Of a DNA stretch of 64,000 bases, positions 34,803 to 44,224 are shown one piece after another. Both the position numbers and the translations under genes were made by a program. This DNA comes from Bacillota bacterium (GTDB taxonomy: Bacteria > Bacillota > Clostridia > DSM-8532): NCBI GenBank assembly GCA_023411795.1, contig JAEYOK010000028.1:30652-94651 (forward strand), given 5' to 3'. The notes beneath the pieces are model-generated. The model worked only from the letters and a program-made list of their open reading frames with translations, made no database searches and was not told the DNA's origin. How positions within the stretch are numbered: position 1 is the first letter of the stretch; the number at the start of each line of letters is the position of its first letter.

Positions 34803-35771
34803 ATGTTATATTTTGATGCTCATTGCGATATATTATCAGTTATTAAAACCCCGGAGATGCTTTTATCAAACAAACGGCATTGGGATTTGGAGCGGGCTTT
34901 ATCAAATGGACCTTTTCTTCAGGTCTTTTCTTTGTTTGCCCAGGGTGAGAATTCAAGTGTTATAAAAAGAAAAATGGAGACTCAGTTGGAAAGGGTGCAC
35001 AAGGCTGAAAGTATGTATCCCGACAGATTAAAAATGATACGTTGCCTAGGGGATTTGAGAGATTGGGAACAAGAAAACAATACAAGGCAGGTAAGATATA
35101 TAATTGAGGCCGAGGGTGCTGAAATTCTAGGTGAATCACTGTCGGAACTGGACAGATTACATAGTGAGGGCTTACGAATACTCACACTATCTTGGAATTA
35201 TGATAATGCCGTATGTGACAGCGTAGCAGGACATAACACCCATAACGGTCTTTCGGAATTTGGCAGGCTGGTTATAGAAAGAGCAGAAAATCTGGGTGTG
35301 TTGATAGATTTATCTCACTGCTCTGACAAAACCTTTAATGATGTTGATGCCATAGCAAAAAAGCCTTTTATAGCATCTCATAGTAACAGTAGAGCCCTTT
35401 GCTGTCACAAGCGCAATCTTACAGATGAACAAATCAAATCTATCGCTAGAAGAGATGGTATGATAGGGATAAATTTATTGCCCGATTTTCTTGTTGATTC
35501 GGGAAATGCCCAATTTATGGATATAATAAAACATATTGAGTATATTTCTGCCATGGTAGGGACAACATATGTTGGTTTTGGATTTGATTTAGACGGGATA
35601 GATAGTCTTCCTGAAGGAATAAGGGGAGTTGAGGACACAAGTAAAGTAGTTGAAGCCCTCCTCAAACTCAATTATAGTGAAGATGCGGTTAAAGGGATAG
35701 CGGGTCTTAATTATGCTAGATTAATGCGCCGAATCCTGTCCGGTTGTGATAATTCCAAAAATATTATATAA
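34803..35771 (+). CDS. membrane dipeptidase family protein (peptidase M19)
   Basis: Zinc-ligand motifs of the renal dipeptidase family are present: FDAHCDIL (HxD) at the N-terminus, the bridging glutamate in IIEAEGAEIL, and histidines in DLSHCSDKTF and IASHSNSRAL. GFGFDLDGI lies near the C-terminus. The enzyme hydrolyses dipeptides. It has no signal peptide, so it acts in the cytosol here. AGGAGG precedes the ATG, 9 bp after yraN. A short hairpin without a T-run follows at 35769-35787. Confidence 0.9.
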   Translation: MLYFDAHCDILSVIKTPEMLLSNKRHWDLERALSNGPFLQVFSLFAQGENSSVIKRKMETQLERVHKAESMYPDRLKMIRCLGDLRDWEQENNTRQVRYIIEAEGAEILGESLSELDRLHSEGLRILTLSWNYDNAVCDSVAGHNTHNGLSEFGRLVIERAENLGVLIDLSHCSDKTFNDVDAIAKKPFIASHSNSRALCCHKRNLTDEQIKSIARRDGMIGINLLPDFLVDSGNAQFMDIIKHIEYISAMVGTTYVGFGFDLDGIDSLPEGIRGVEDTSKVVEALLKLNYSEDAVKGIAGLNYARLMRRILSGCDNSKNII

Positions 35772-35858
35772 TATCCGAAGGATATTATGAGTGGCTTGGT
35801 TTTATGACGAGACTATGATTATTAAACTTTTAACATATTGTAGAATTTGGGAGTAATG

Positions 35859-36905
35859 ATGGAAATAAAGCGAGACTTACTGGATATGACTTTTGAGGAG
35901 CTTTCTACTGCTTTAACAACATTGGGATTTCCGGCATTTAGAGCAAAACAGGTTTATCAATGGCTTTATACCGGTCAGCTTGATTTTGACAGCATGAGTA
36001 ACCTCCCGAAAGATATGAGAGCGAGACTTGCTGATGAATTTATCGCAGGCGGTTTAAAGGTAGCTGATAAGCGAATCTCAAAAGTTGACGGTACCAGAAA
36101 ATATTTATTTGAGCTTAAGGATGGCAACATAATTGAAAGTGTACTTATGAAATACCATTATGGCTATTCTGTTTGCCTTTCTACACAGGTCGGTTGCCGT
36201 ATGGGATGCGCTTTTTGTGCTTCAGCAAGTCTAGGGCTTGTAAGGAACCTTACGGTAGGCGAGCTATTGGCTCAAATTCTTAATATAGGCCATGATATTG
36301 GTGAAAGAATAAGCCATTTAGTATTAATGGGTATAGGCGAACCCTTTGACAATTATGAAAATGTAATGACTTTTTTCAGACGTGTCAACAGAGAGGATAC
36401 ATTAAATATAAGCTATAGAAAGATGACCGTATCAACCTGCGGGATTGTCCCTAAAATATTGGAGTTTGCAAATGAGGGCATACCTGTAAATTTATCGATA
36501 TCCCTACACGCTCCAAATGATGAGGTCAGGCAAAGAACGATGCCCGTTGCGCGACGATGGTCATTTAAGGAGTTGCTTGATGCTTGCAATGAGTACACAA
36601 GGATTACTTCAAGACGTATCACCTATGAATATTCGTTAATAGAAAATGTAAATGATTCCGCAGAATTTGCTCAGATTTTGGCAGAAAAGCTCAAGGGCAC
36701 CCTTTGTCATGTAAATTTAATTCCTGTTAATACCGTTGAAGGAATAGATTTTAGTAAAAGCTCCAGAGATAGAATTAACTCTTTTAAAGAAGTACTTGAA
36801 AAATACGGAATAGCTGTTACAGTAAGAAGAGAATTAGGAAGCGATATAATGGCAGCCTGCGGTCAACTTAGAAGAAACACTCTGCTGGAAACGGGGAAGG
36901 TGTAA
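35859..36905 (+). CDS. rlmN: dual-specificity 23S rRNA/tRNA m2A methyltransferase RlmN
   Basis: The radical-SAM motif is CRMGCAFC. The C-terminal methyl-carrying cysteine lies in GSDIMAACGQL, and the N-terminal accessory domain is present (FRAKQVYQWLYTGQLDFDSMSNLPKDMR). It methylates A2503 of 23S rRNA and A37 of some tRNAs. Two ATGs (35856, 35859) follow GGGAG, and the second has the better spacing. Confidence 0.95.
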   Translation: MEIKRDLLDMTFEELSTALTTLGFPAFRAKQVYQWLYTGQLDFDSMSNLPKDMRARLADEFIAGGLKVADKRISKVDGTRKYLFELKDGNIIESVLMKYHYGYSVCLSTQVGCRMGCAFCASASLGLVRNLTVGELLAQILNIGHDIGERISHLVLMGIGEPFDNYENVMTFFRRVNREDTLNISYRKMTVSTCGIVPKILEFANEGIPVNLSISLHAPNDEVRQRTMPVARRWSFKELLDACNEYTRITSRRITYEYSLIENVNDSAEFAQILAEKLKGTLCHVNLIPVNTVEGIDFSKSSRDRINSFKEVLEKYGIAVTVRRELGSDIMAACGQLRRNTLLETGKV

Positions 36906-36908
36906 ATT

Positions 36909-37640
36909 TTGGAATACTCAGCACTTAGTGACATAGGTCTTAAAAGAGAAAAAAATGAGGACAATTGGAATATTGTTCTGGACAAGAGCGGGAAAGCGAT
37001 TGGATTCATTATCGCCGATGGTATGGGTGGTTATTACGCAGGAGAAGAAGCCAGCCGTATAGCTGTAGAAGAGATGTCCAAAATGGTTTTGGAATGTGTC
37101 TCAAACAATTTCTCCGACGCTACCATAGAGGAAATTGTAACTAATCAAATAAACATAATTAACGACATGATTATGGACTATTCAATTCAGAATCTTGGTG
37201 GTCTTAAAAGTGGTACCACACTTTCGGTAGGTATGGTTATAGGGGATGTTCTACATATAATTCATGTGGGAGACAGTCGTGTTTATCGTATAAGGGATGG
37301 CATAATTAACCGTTTGACAGAGGATCATTCCTTGGTGGCTAAATTAGTTAAGGAAGGTATCATAAGTGCGGATGAAGCAAACCACCATCCCGATAGAAAC
37401 CGAATAACGCGTGCGCTTGGATTTCAGGAGAATTTCCTTCCTGATTTAATAAAAGAAATCATTCTGCCCGGTGACATCTATATTTTTTGTACCGACGGTC
37501 TTTATGAGGATATGAATGATGAGGATATATTAAAGACAGTACTTGAGGAACCGCGTGCATTAATATCACAGCGCCTTATTGAAAAGGCTAAGGAATATGG
37601 CGGAAGCGATAATATTACTGTTATTGTCGCTTGGATGTAG
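36909..37640 (+). CDS. prpC: PP2C-type serine/threonine phosphatase PrpC
   Basis: Metal-binding PP2C motifs are present: IADGMGGYYAGEEAS, SGTTLSVGMV, HVGDSRVYRI and FCTDGLYEDM. The 243-residue length fits the small bacterial group. It reverses PrkC phosphorylation, and the two genes are adjacent as in Bacillus. The start is TTG at 36909, 4 bp after rlmN. It ends 16 bp before prkC. Confidence 0.95.
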   Translation: MEYSALSDIGLKREKNEDNWNIVLDKSGKAIGFIIADGMGGYYAGEEASRIAVEEMSKMVLECVSNNFSDATIEEIVTNQINIINDMIMDYSIQNLGGLKSGTTLSVGMVIGDVLHIIHVGDSRVYRIRDGIINRLTEDHSLVAKLVKEGIISADEANHHPDRNRITRALGFQENFLPDLIKEIILPGDIYIFCTDGLYEDMNDEDILKTVLEEPRALISQRLIEKAKEYGGSDNITVIVAWM

Positions 37641-37656
37641 CCAAAGGGGTGTAAAA

Positions 37657-39645
37657 ATGATTGGAACAGTTTTAGGTAATAGATATGAAATATTAAATGA
37701 AGTTGGCTCCGGTGGGATGGCCAGGGTATATAAAGCAAAGGATCGCTATCTTCAGAGAATAGTTGCTATAAAAATTTTAAGAGATGAATTCCGGGAAGAT
37801 AGTGAATTCTTAAAGAGATTTGATACGGAAGCTCAGGCGGCTGCCAGCCTCACTCATCCAAATATTGTCCAGATATATGATGTGGGTCGCGACAACAATC
37901 GCTATTATATAGTGATGGAGTATGTTGATGGCATCACTTTGAAAGAATATATAGAAAATAAGGGCTCATTGGATTGGAGAGAAACCATAGATATTTCTGT
38001 ACAGATATGTAGTGCCTTATCAAAGGCTCACAGCAGAAATATAATACATCGGGATATAAAGCCTAACAATATTATTATGACCTCTGATGGTGTTCCCAAG
38101 GTTGCCGACTTTGGTATAGCCCGCTCAGTGTCAAGCGAAACCGATACTATGACTATTGATACCATAGGGTCGGTACACTACTCATCACCGGAGCAGGCAA
38201 GGGGAGGGTATACAGATGAGCAATCTGATATATACTCAATAGGTGTTTCGATGTTTGAAATGGTTACAGGTGAGCTTCCTTTTGACGGAGAAACGCCGGT
38301 TGCCGTTGCTCTTAAGCATATTCAGGATGTTCCGCCGATACCTTCGTCCATAAAAAAAGGAATTCCCCGGGCGCTTGATGATATTATATTGACCGCTATG
38401 GCAAAGAGCAGGCAAGATCGCTATGCTACTGTAGCAGAACTTATTAATGACCTTGAAAATATACGATATAAACAAGGTTCATCTTCGGATATTGTAGTGC
38501 CAAATATAAAACACGAAAGCAAATATAATACCCGAAAATTAGAAAAACCATTGGAAGAAGATTTAGTTATGAGCAAAAAGCAATTATCGAAAGAAACGAG
38601 CAGAAAAAGTAGTAATGGCGGAAATAGTCGAAAATTCCTTATGCCGATTATCTATATTCTTTTAATTGCTACAATCTTAGGAAGTATGTACTATTTTGTT
38701 AAGATGATTATAGGCGGGATTACTGAAGACCCGAATGGCAGGCCTAAAGAGATTATATTGGGCAGTTATGTCAATCGCCATATCGATGATGTAAAGCAGG
38801 AATTAACCCTAAATGGAATAGACCTTATATCCGACGTGGAGATTACCTACGAGCCCAGCGATACAGTGGCCGAGAATTATGTTATTCAACAAAGCCCGAC
38901 TGCCGACAACAAAATGAAATTAGGGGGGTATACCAAGCTTAAGCTTCTGGTAAGTCAGGGGGCTGAGATGGTCACTATTCCTACAGTTGCATGGCAGGAT
39001 CACAGCTTAATGTACTACAAAATGAAGGATGAATTAGGTCTTGAAGTGGATGAGGTACCTGAATATCATGAAGAAATTGCCAGTGGACTGTGTATAAGAA
39101 CTGACCCCGAAGCTTCTGAAAAGGTTAAAAAAGGTTCCAAGGTCACATTGTACTGGAGTCTTGGACCCAAAAAAGAACAAGTGGTTGTGCCAAATATAGT
39201 TGGTGACACTTATGAAACAGCCAAGAGAAAACTAACGGAAGCTAAGCTTAAGGTGGGGGATACCTTCCCGGCCGACCGTGAAGGTCATCAAGGTGTTATT
39301 GAAGATCAATCTCCAAAAGCAGGCGAGACCGTTAATGAGGATACTCCGGTTACGATTTTCTTCAAGGAGGAAGCTCAAAATCCTGGCGATAATACTCCCA
39401 TAACCGGAGGCGTAAATAAGACAATCACAATTAGTCTTCCCGAAGGCTATAATTTTGGTGAAAGTGTACGGTTGAGAGTCTATATGGCAGATAATAGAAC
39501 AGGTGATGAAAGTATGGTTAAGGATATTTCAAACGTTCCTGTAAGCGAATTTCCTAAACCGGTTATAATTACTGTTCCAAAAGATAGCCAAGTTACTGTG
39601 AGGGCTTTTATAAACGAATTGCTCGTATATGAAAATACATTTTGA
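37657..39645 (+). CDS. prkC: serine/threonine kinase PrkC with PASTA domains
   Basis: Residues 10-270 form the kinase domain (GSGGMARVYKAKD P-loop, VAIKIL, HRDIKPNNI catalytic loop, DFGIA). A membrane helix lies at about 328-348. Outside the cell there are three PASTA repeats (about residues 365-570), which bind muropeptides, and a short C-terminal beta domain follows. The kinase senses peptidoglycan fragments, for example during germination and growth control. The ATG at 37657 follows AAAGGGGTG; the longer open frame starts inside prpC and is rejected. Confidence 0.95.
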   Translation: MIGTVLGNRYEILNEVGSGGMARVYKAKDRYLQRIVAIKILRDEFREDSEFLKRFDTEAQAAASLTHPNIVQIYDVGRDNNRYYIVMEYVDGITLKEYIENKGSLDWRETIDISVQICSALSKAHSRNIIHRDIKPNNIIMTSDGVPKVADFGIARSVSSETDTMTIDTIGSVHYSSPEQARGGYTDEQSDIYSIGVSMFEMVTGELPFDGETPVAVALKHIQDVPPIPSSIKKGIPRALDDIILTAMAKSRQDRYATVAELINDLENIRYKQGSSSDIVVPNIKHESKYNTRKLEKPLEEDLVMSKKQLSKETSRKSSNGGNSRKFLMPIIYILLIATILGSMYYFVKMIIGGITEDPNGRPKEIILGSYVNRHIDDVKQELTLNGIDLISDVEITYEPSDTVAENYVIQQSPTADNKMKLGGYTKLKLLVSQGAEMVTIPTVAWQDHSLMYYKMKDELGLEVDEVPEYHEEIASGLCIRTDPEASEKVKKGSKVTLYWSLGPKKEQVVVPNIVGDTYETAKRKLTEAKLKVGDTFPADREGHQGVIEDQSPKAGETVNEDTPVTIFFKEEAQNPGDNTPITGGVNKTITISLPEGYNFGESVRLRVYMADNRTGDESMVKDISNVPVSEFPKPVIITVPKDSQVTVRAFINELLVYENTF

Positions 39646-39663
39646 TTATAAGTTTAATGGAGT

Positions 39664-40596
39664 GTGAAAGTTAGCTTGCCCGTAGGAATAATTTTAAAAG
39701 GTGTAGGCGGTTTCTATGATGTCTTAGCAGATGAAGATGGCTTATCGGAAGATAAACTGTTGAAATGCTATTCCTGTAAAGTAAGGGGGATTCATCGAAA
39801 ACAGGGCGAAATGACACCTTTACCCGGAGATAGGGTTACATTTGATGTTTTAGATGAAAAAAGGAAAGTAGGTCATATAGACCAGATTTTGGAAAGGACA
39901 AATACTTTTACAAGACCTGCGGTAGCCAATATTGACCAGCTAGCTATAGTTTTAGCGGTCAACAACCCTCAACCTGATTTAATGCTTGTGGACAAGCTGC
40001 TTATAACATGTCAGGCTAAAGATATAAGGCCCTTAATTATTATAAATAAGGCCGATTTGGATACGGGGAATCAAGTAGACAATTTAATAAAGGTCTATCA
40101 AAAGACCGGTTTTTCAATATTACTCCTGAGTAAGTTCAACGGTGAAGCGTACGATATGCTTCACAAGGAGTTGGTAGGATTTACTACCGCTTTTGCGGGT
40201 CAGTCGGGAGTGGGTAAATCAACAATACTCAATACTGTTTTAAATAACTGGCTTATGGAAACAGGTGATATTAGTGATCGTATCCAGCGTGGAAAGCACA
40301 CAACCCGCCATGTACAGCTTTTTCGTCTTGATAAGGGAGGTTTTATATTAGATACTCCCGGATTTAGTGCTTTTTCTATAACCGAAGTGAACCATGATGT
40401 CCTGACAGGCTACTATCCTGAATTTATCGATGTTACTGATTCATGCCGGTTTAAAGGCTGTAGCCATACAGGCGAGCCTGATTGCGCTGTCAGAAGCCTA
40501 TATGATGAAGGAAAGGTTGATGAAGGCCGATACAACAGATATATAGAATTATATAAAGAACTAAAAGATGTTTATGACAACAGGTATAGGAGATAA
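39664..40596 (+). CDS. rsgA: ribosome small subunit-dependent GTPase RsgA
   Basis: This is a circularly permuted GTPase: NKAD (G4), then GQSGVGKSTILN (G1) and DTPGFSAF (G3). A C-terminal zinc site follows (CRFKGCSHTGEPDCAV). An N-terminal OB-fold comes first (GIILKGVGGFYDVL). It checks 30S subunit maturation. The GTG at 39664 is used here; homologues usually start at the PVG segment, so the TTG at 39676 is a plausible alternative. It follows prkC by 18 bp. Confidence 0.93.
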   Translation: MKVSLPVGIILKGVGGFYDVLADEDGLSEDKLLKCYSCKVRGIHRKQGEMTPLPGDRVTFDVLDEKRKVGHIDQILERTNTFTRPAVANIDQLAIVLAVNNPQPDLMLVDKLLITCQAKDIRPLIIINKADLDTGNQVDNLIKVYQKTGFSILLLSKFNGEAYDMLHKELVGFTTAFAGQSGVGKSTILNTVLNNWLMETGDISDRIQRGKHTTRHVQLFRLDKGGFILDTPGFSAFSITEVNHDVLTGYYPEFIDVTDSCRFKGCSHTGEPDCAVRSLYDEGKVDEGRYNRYIELYKELKDVYDNRYRR

Positions 40597-40599
40597 GTT

Positions 40600-41259
40600 A
40601 TGATTAAGGTTGCACCATCAATACTCTCAGCTGATTTTTCTGTTTTAGGGGAGGAAATAAGAAAGATTGAAAAGTCCGGGGCGGATATGGTCCACATTGA
40701 TATTATGGACGGCCATTTTGTACCTAATATCACGATTGGCCCGTTAGTAGTTTCGGCAATCCGTCCGTTGACTAAGCTTCCCTTGGACGTACATTTGATG
40801 ATATCAGACCCCGACAGCTATGTAGAAGCATTTAAAGAGGCCGGGGCAGATATAATAACTGTCCATGCCGAAGCAACACACCATTTGGACAGAACAGTAT
40901 CCCGAATTCGACAAATGGGTATTAAAGCCGGGGTATCTTTGAATCCTTCCACCCCTGAAACCGTTCTTGAATATGTGCTTGACAAGATTGACATGGTTCT
41001 TGTTATGACAGTTAACCCTGGATTTGGGGGTCAGTCTTTTATTGAAGGTATGGTGGATAAAATATCTAGATTGAGAAAAATGATTATTGATAGGAATCTA
41101 TCTGTTGAAATTGAAGTTGACGGCGGAATAAATGAAAAAACAATATCTAAGGTTTCAGAAGCGGGGGCAGGTATTGCTGTAACAGGGTCGGCTTTCTTTA
41201 GCAGTAATAACCCCGAAGCCTTTGTCAGTCTCCTCAGAGAAAAAGGAACATATAGATGA
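40600..41259 (+). CDS. rpe: ribulose-phosphate 3-epimerase
   Basis: The TIM-barrel enzyme shows APSILSADFSVLGEE, HIDIMDGHFVPNITIG with the metal-binding His and Asp residues, and VMTVNPGFGGQSFI. It interconverts ribulose-5-P and xylulose-5-P in the pentose phosphate pathway. The position between rsgA and thiN is the conserved arrangement. Its stop overlaps the thiN start (ATGA). Confidence 0.96.
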   Translation: MIKVAPSILSADFSVLGEEIRKIEKSGADMVHIDIMDGHFVPNITIGPLVVSAIRPLTKLPLDVHLMISDPDSYVEAFKEAGADIITVHAEATHHLDRTVSRIRQMGIKAGVSLNPSTPETVLEYVLDKIDMVLVMTVNPGFGGQSFIEGMVDKISRLRKMIIDRNLSVEIEVDGGINEKTISKVSEAGAGIAVTGSAFFSSNNPEAFVSLLREKGTYR

Positions 41260-41894
41260 AGGCGCTTATTGTAGGCAGCGGAAGCCTCTCTGACATTGAG
41301 CTGCTGAAGAGGCACTATACTTGGGCTGATTTGGTTGTTGCCGTTGACGGTGGCTTATTATACCTTGATAAAGCGGGTTTGGCTCCTCATGTTTTATTAG
41401 GTGATTTTGACTCGCTTCCGGGCCCGTCTCTTCTGAAGGTAAAAAACCAGAATAGTATTGAGTTAGTTACTTTCCCGCCAGAGAAGGACTTTACTGATTT
41501 GGAGCTGGCAATAGATCTTACCATTGAACGAGGAGCAACCGAGATTGTTATTATCGGTGGTTGCGGTACACGATTGGATCATACTACTGCCAATATCCAT
41601 CTTTTATATAAGATTCTTAAATGCGGAGCTAAAGGCTATATTGAGGATGAGCATAATCAGATTTTTTTAATAGATAAATTCATAAAAATATATAAACGCG
41701 TTAATTACAAGGTATCGGTACTTCCTCTTCCTCCTTGTGTTAAAGGAGTGACAACAACAGGACTGTCGTATCCTCTCCTGGACGAGACCTTGGTTTTTGG
41801 TATTGGTCGGGGAATAAGTAACGAATTTGCCGATCAGTCAGCAACAATTTCTATAAGAGAAGGTCTGCTTTTAGTATTTATTTCTAAAGATTAG
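41256..41894 (+). CDS. thiN: thiamine pyrophosphokinase
   Basis: The protein has VAVDGGLLYL, HVLLGDFDS and FPPEKDFTDLELAID in the catalytic N-domain, GCGTRLDHTTANIHLL, and a C-terminal beta domain that binds thiamine. It converts thiamine to thiamine diphosphate using ATP. It overlaps rpe by 4 bp (ATGA), which implies translational coupling. No riboswitch is visible upstream. Confidence 0.94.
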   Translation: MKALIVGSGSLSDIELLKRHYTWADLVVAVDGGLLYLDKAGLAPHVLLGDFDSLPGPSLLKVKNQNSIELVTFPPEKDFTDLELAIDLTIERGATEIVIIGGCGTRLDHTTANIHLLYKILKCGAKGYIEDEHNQIFLIDKFIKIYKRVNYKVSVLPLPPCVKGVTTTGLSYPLLDETLVFGIGRGISNEFADQSATISIREGLLLVFISKD

Positions 41895-42013
41895 CAGAAT
41901 GCTATTTGATATTTTTATAAATTAGTTTAAGATATATATAAGATTTACTATTTTACGGTACAACTTGGCTATATAGGTTGTGCCTATTTGGCTTTAAGGA
42001 GAGAGTGCTCGTA

Positions 42014-43723
42014 ATGCGAAAAAAGAATTATCCGTTATATGAAACAACTATTTTTGAAGATTTTAGGATCATGACAGAAAATGTTGCTAAGAAATATCCT
42101 GATAGAACTGCATTTTCATATAAAAAAGACCCCCATGACGTTGATACCGTTAATGTAACTTACAGTGAAGCAAGGGATTTTATTCGCAATGTGGGCACGG
42201 AATTGATTTCTATGGGATTCAGGGATAAACATATAGCCCTTGTAGGAGAAAGCTCATATGAGTGGATATGCACCTATTTCTGCCTTATGTCGATAGGTTC
42301 GGTGGTCGTACCCATTGACAAGGATCTCCCTGTCGATGAGATATCCGGGATTATGAACTTTGCGGGATGTGAGGCTGTTGTTTATAGCCCTCTGGTAGAA
42401 GAGAAGATTGAGATATTAAAGGATAAGGTAATATCTTTAAAGAAATTTGTCTGCATGGGACAGACAGAAAAAGACTATGCCAACAAGCTTTCGGATGTTG
42501 CGGAAAGAGGTAAGGATCGTTTCAGCAACGGTGATAACTCCTACTATGACTACAAAATCGATTCTGAAAGGCTGGCAACAATAGTCTTTACCTCCGGTAC
42601 AACAGGTAAGGGTAAAGGTGTAATGCTGTCACAGAAGAATATCGTTTCCGATATGACCCAGGGTATGTATAATTTCGCAATTACTCCAAAAACCATGAGC
42701 GTTCTGCCACCTCATCACACATATGGTTCTACGGTAGTTTTTGTAGGGCATTTTTCACAGGGTTCCACAATCTATATATCCAGTGGTCTAAAATATATAG
42801 CGAATGAAATGAAAGAGCAACAGCCGCAGCATTTGGTACTTGTTCCTTTGTTTGTAGAAACCTTGCACAAAAGAATATGGCAGACTGCTGAAAAGAGCGG
42901 AAAGGCCGACTTGCTACGCAAGATGATGAAGGCAAGCAATATCTTGCGCAAATGTGGGATTGATTTGCGCCGTAAGCTTTTTAAAAGTGTTCTTGACAGC
43001 TTTGGTGGAAAGCTTGAGATGATTATTTGTGGCGGTGCTAGCTTGAACCAGGATATAATCGATAGCTTTGACTCTATTGGCATAACCATTCTTAATGGCT
43101 ATGGGATAACAGAATGTGCACCGTTGGTTTCATGTAACAGGAATGAATACCAGAAAAAAGGAAGTGTAGGTACACCAATAATCGGTGAACTAATAAAAAT
43201 TAAAGACCCCGATGAGAACGGTGAAGGGGAAATTTGTGTTAAAGGCCCAAATGTTATGTTGGGTTACTATAGAGACCCGGAGGCAACTGCTGCGGTTTTT
43301 GATGAGGAAGGTTATTTTAGGACAGGAGATTTTGGCAAGTTGGATGAAGAGGGCTGGCTTTATATAACAGGCAGACTCAAGAATATTATCATTTTAAGTA
43401 ATGGCAAAAACGTATATCCGGAAGAAATAGAAACAGAGATTTCTAGAATATACGGTGTATCAGAGGTAGTTGTCTATGCCGGTGAGAGTAAAACCAACAA
43501 AAATAAAGAGGTTATTGTGGCTGAAATCTTTCCCGATTATGACGCATTAAGCATGCGAGGAATAAATGATGTGGAGGAGTATTTCAACAACAGTATTAAG
43601 GATGTCAACAGTAGAATGGTTTCTTATAAAGCCATTAAGCTGGTTAAGATTAGAAAAGAAGAATTCCAGAAAAATGCCTCAAAGAAAATACTCAGATTTG
43701 CTATTGATAAAAACATCGATTAA
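42014..43723 (+). CDS. AMP-dependent synthetase (long-chain acyl-CoA synthetase type)
   Basis: The adenylation motif TIVFTSGTTGKGKGVML, the later NGYGITECAP, and YFRTGDFGKLDEEGWLYITGR followed by KNIIILSNGKNVYPEEIE identify an ANL-superfamily enzyme close to long-chain fatty-acyl-CoA ligases. It activates a carboxylic acid with ATP and transfers it to CoA or another thiol. The ATG at 42014 follows TAAGGAGAG. A short hairpin (41955-41982) lies in the 5' UTR. It has no obvious functional link to thiN, 119 bp upstream. Confidence 0.88.
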   Translation: MRKKNYPLYETTIFEDFRIMTENVAKKYPDRTAFSYKKDPHDVDTVNVTYSEARDFIRNVGTELISMGFRDKHIALVGESSYEWICTYFCLMSIGSVVVPIDKDLPVDEISGIMNFAGCEAVVYSPLVEEKIEILKDKVISLKKFVCMGQTEKDYANKLSDVAERGKDRFSNGDNSYYDYKIDSERLATIVFTSGTTGKGKGVMLSQKNIVSDMTQGMYNFAITPKTMSVLPPHHTYGSTVVFVGHFSQGSTIYISSGLKYIANEMKEQQPQHLVLVPLFVETLHKRIWQTAEKSGKADLLRKMMKASNILRKCGIDLRRKLFKSVLDSFGGKLEMIICGGASLNQDIIDSFDSIGITILNGYGITECAPLVSCNRNEYQKKGSVGTPIIGELIKIKDPDENGEGEICVKGPNVMLGYYRDPEATAAVFDEEGYFRTGDFGKLDEEGWLYITGRLKNIIILSNGKNVYPEEIETEISRIYGVSEVVVYAGESKTNKNKEVIVAEIFPDYDALSMRGINDVEEYFNNSIKDVNSRMVSYKAIKLVKIRKEEFQKNASKKILRFAIDKNID

Positions 43724-43730
43724 CTCGAAT

Positions 43731-43765
43731 AAAAAAACAGGATGCCCGATCGGACATCCTGTTTT
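43731..43765. terminator. bidirectional terminator between acyl-CoA synthetase and bactofilin
   Basis: ACAGGATG (43737-43744) pairs with CATCCTGT (43755-43762), flanked by A7 on the left and TTTT on the right. It can therefore stop transcription from both converging genes. Confidence 0.8.
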
Positions 43766-43776
43766 CTATATAACAA

Positions 43777-44196
43777 TTATTCTTCAACTATAGCATTACG
43801 CTTAGACTTAATTCTATTTTTTCGGGGATTGGCTGGAGTATTTTCTTCTTTATTCAGCTCAATCATTCGGCAGTTGCCCTGGAAGATGGCACCCTCGTCA
43901 GTAACGATGCTGTTTACCTCAATGTCTCCAAGGAGCTTAGCCTGCGTCATAAGATGCAAAATACCTTTTGATAGAACGTTTCCATTGATGGTTCCGCTTA
44001 TGTATACATTGCTTCCGTATACATTGCCTGTTACTGTAGAGGTTGGTTCGATATAAACATCGCCGCTGGCTCTGACATCTCCTTCAATTTTACCAAGAAT
44101 TTTAATAGACCCCTCTGATTCAATATTTCCATTAAAGCTTGTGAATTCACCCAATACGGTATCCATAGCAAGCGGTGTTTTCTTTTTGCTAAACAT
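43777..44196 (-). CDS. bactofilin family polymer-forming protein
   Basis: The 139-residue protein shows the right-handed beta-helix repeats of bactofilins (FNGNIESEGSIKILGKIEGDVRASGDVYIEPTSTVTGNVYGS in the first part). Basic tails lie on either side. Bactofilins polymerise without nucleotide and recruit wall enzymes to the membrane. It is the second gene of a minus-strand pair with an M23 peptidase, a known functional pairing in several phyla. Confidence 0.9.
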   Translation of the reverse strand: MFSKKKTPLAMDTVLGEFTSFNGNIESEGSIKILGKIEGDVRASGDVYIEPTSTVTGNVYGSNVYISGTINGNVLSKGILHLMTQAKLLGDIEVNSIVTDEGAIFQGNCRMIELNKEENTPANPRKNRIKSKRNAIVEE

Positions 44197-44224
44197 ATTC
44201 TTTTCCGCCTTTCAAATAATGTAT

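Noticed and set aside
35769..35787. Hairpin TAATATCC/GGATATTA after the dipeptidase as terminator
   Set aside because: There is no T-run and rlmN follows closely; it is too short to call a terminator.
37579..37656. Upstream extension of prkC inside prpC
   Set aside because: Kinases of this family start near MIGTVLGNRYEIL, and AAAGGGGTG supports 37657.
41895..42013. Possible riboswitch before the acyl-CoA synthetase
   Set aside because: Only one 8-bp hairpin is visible, with no known riboswitch core; I leave it as a simple hairpin.
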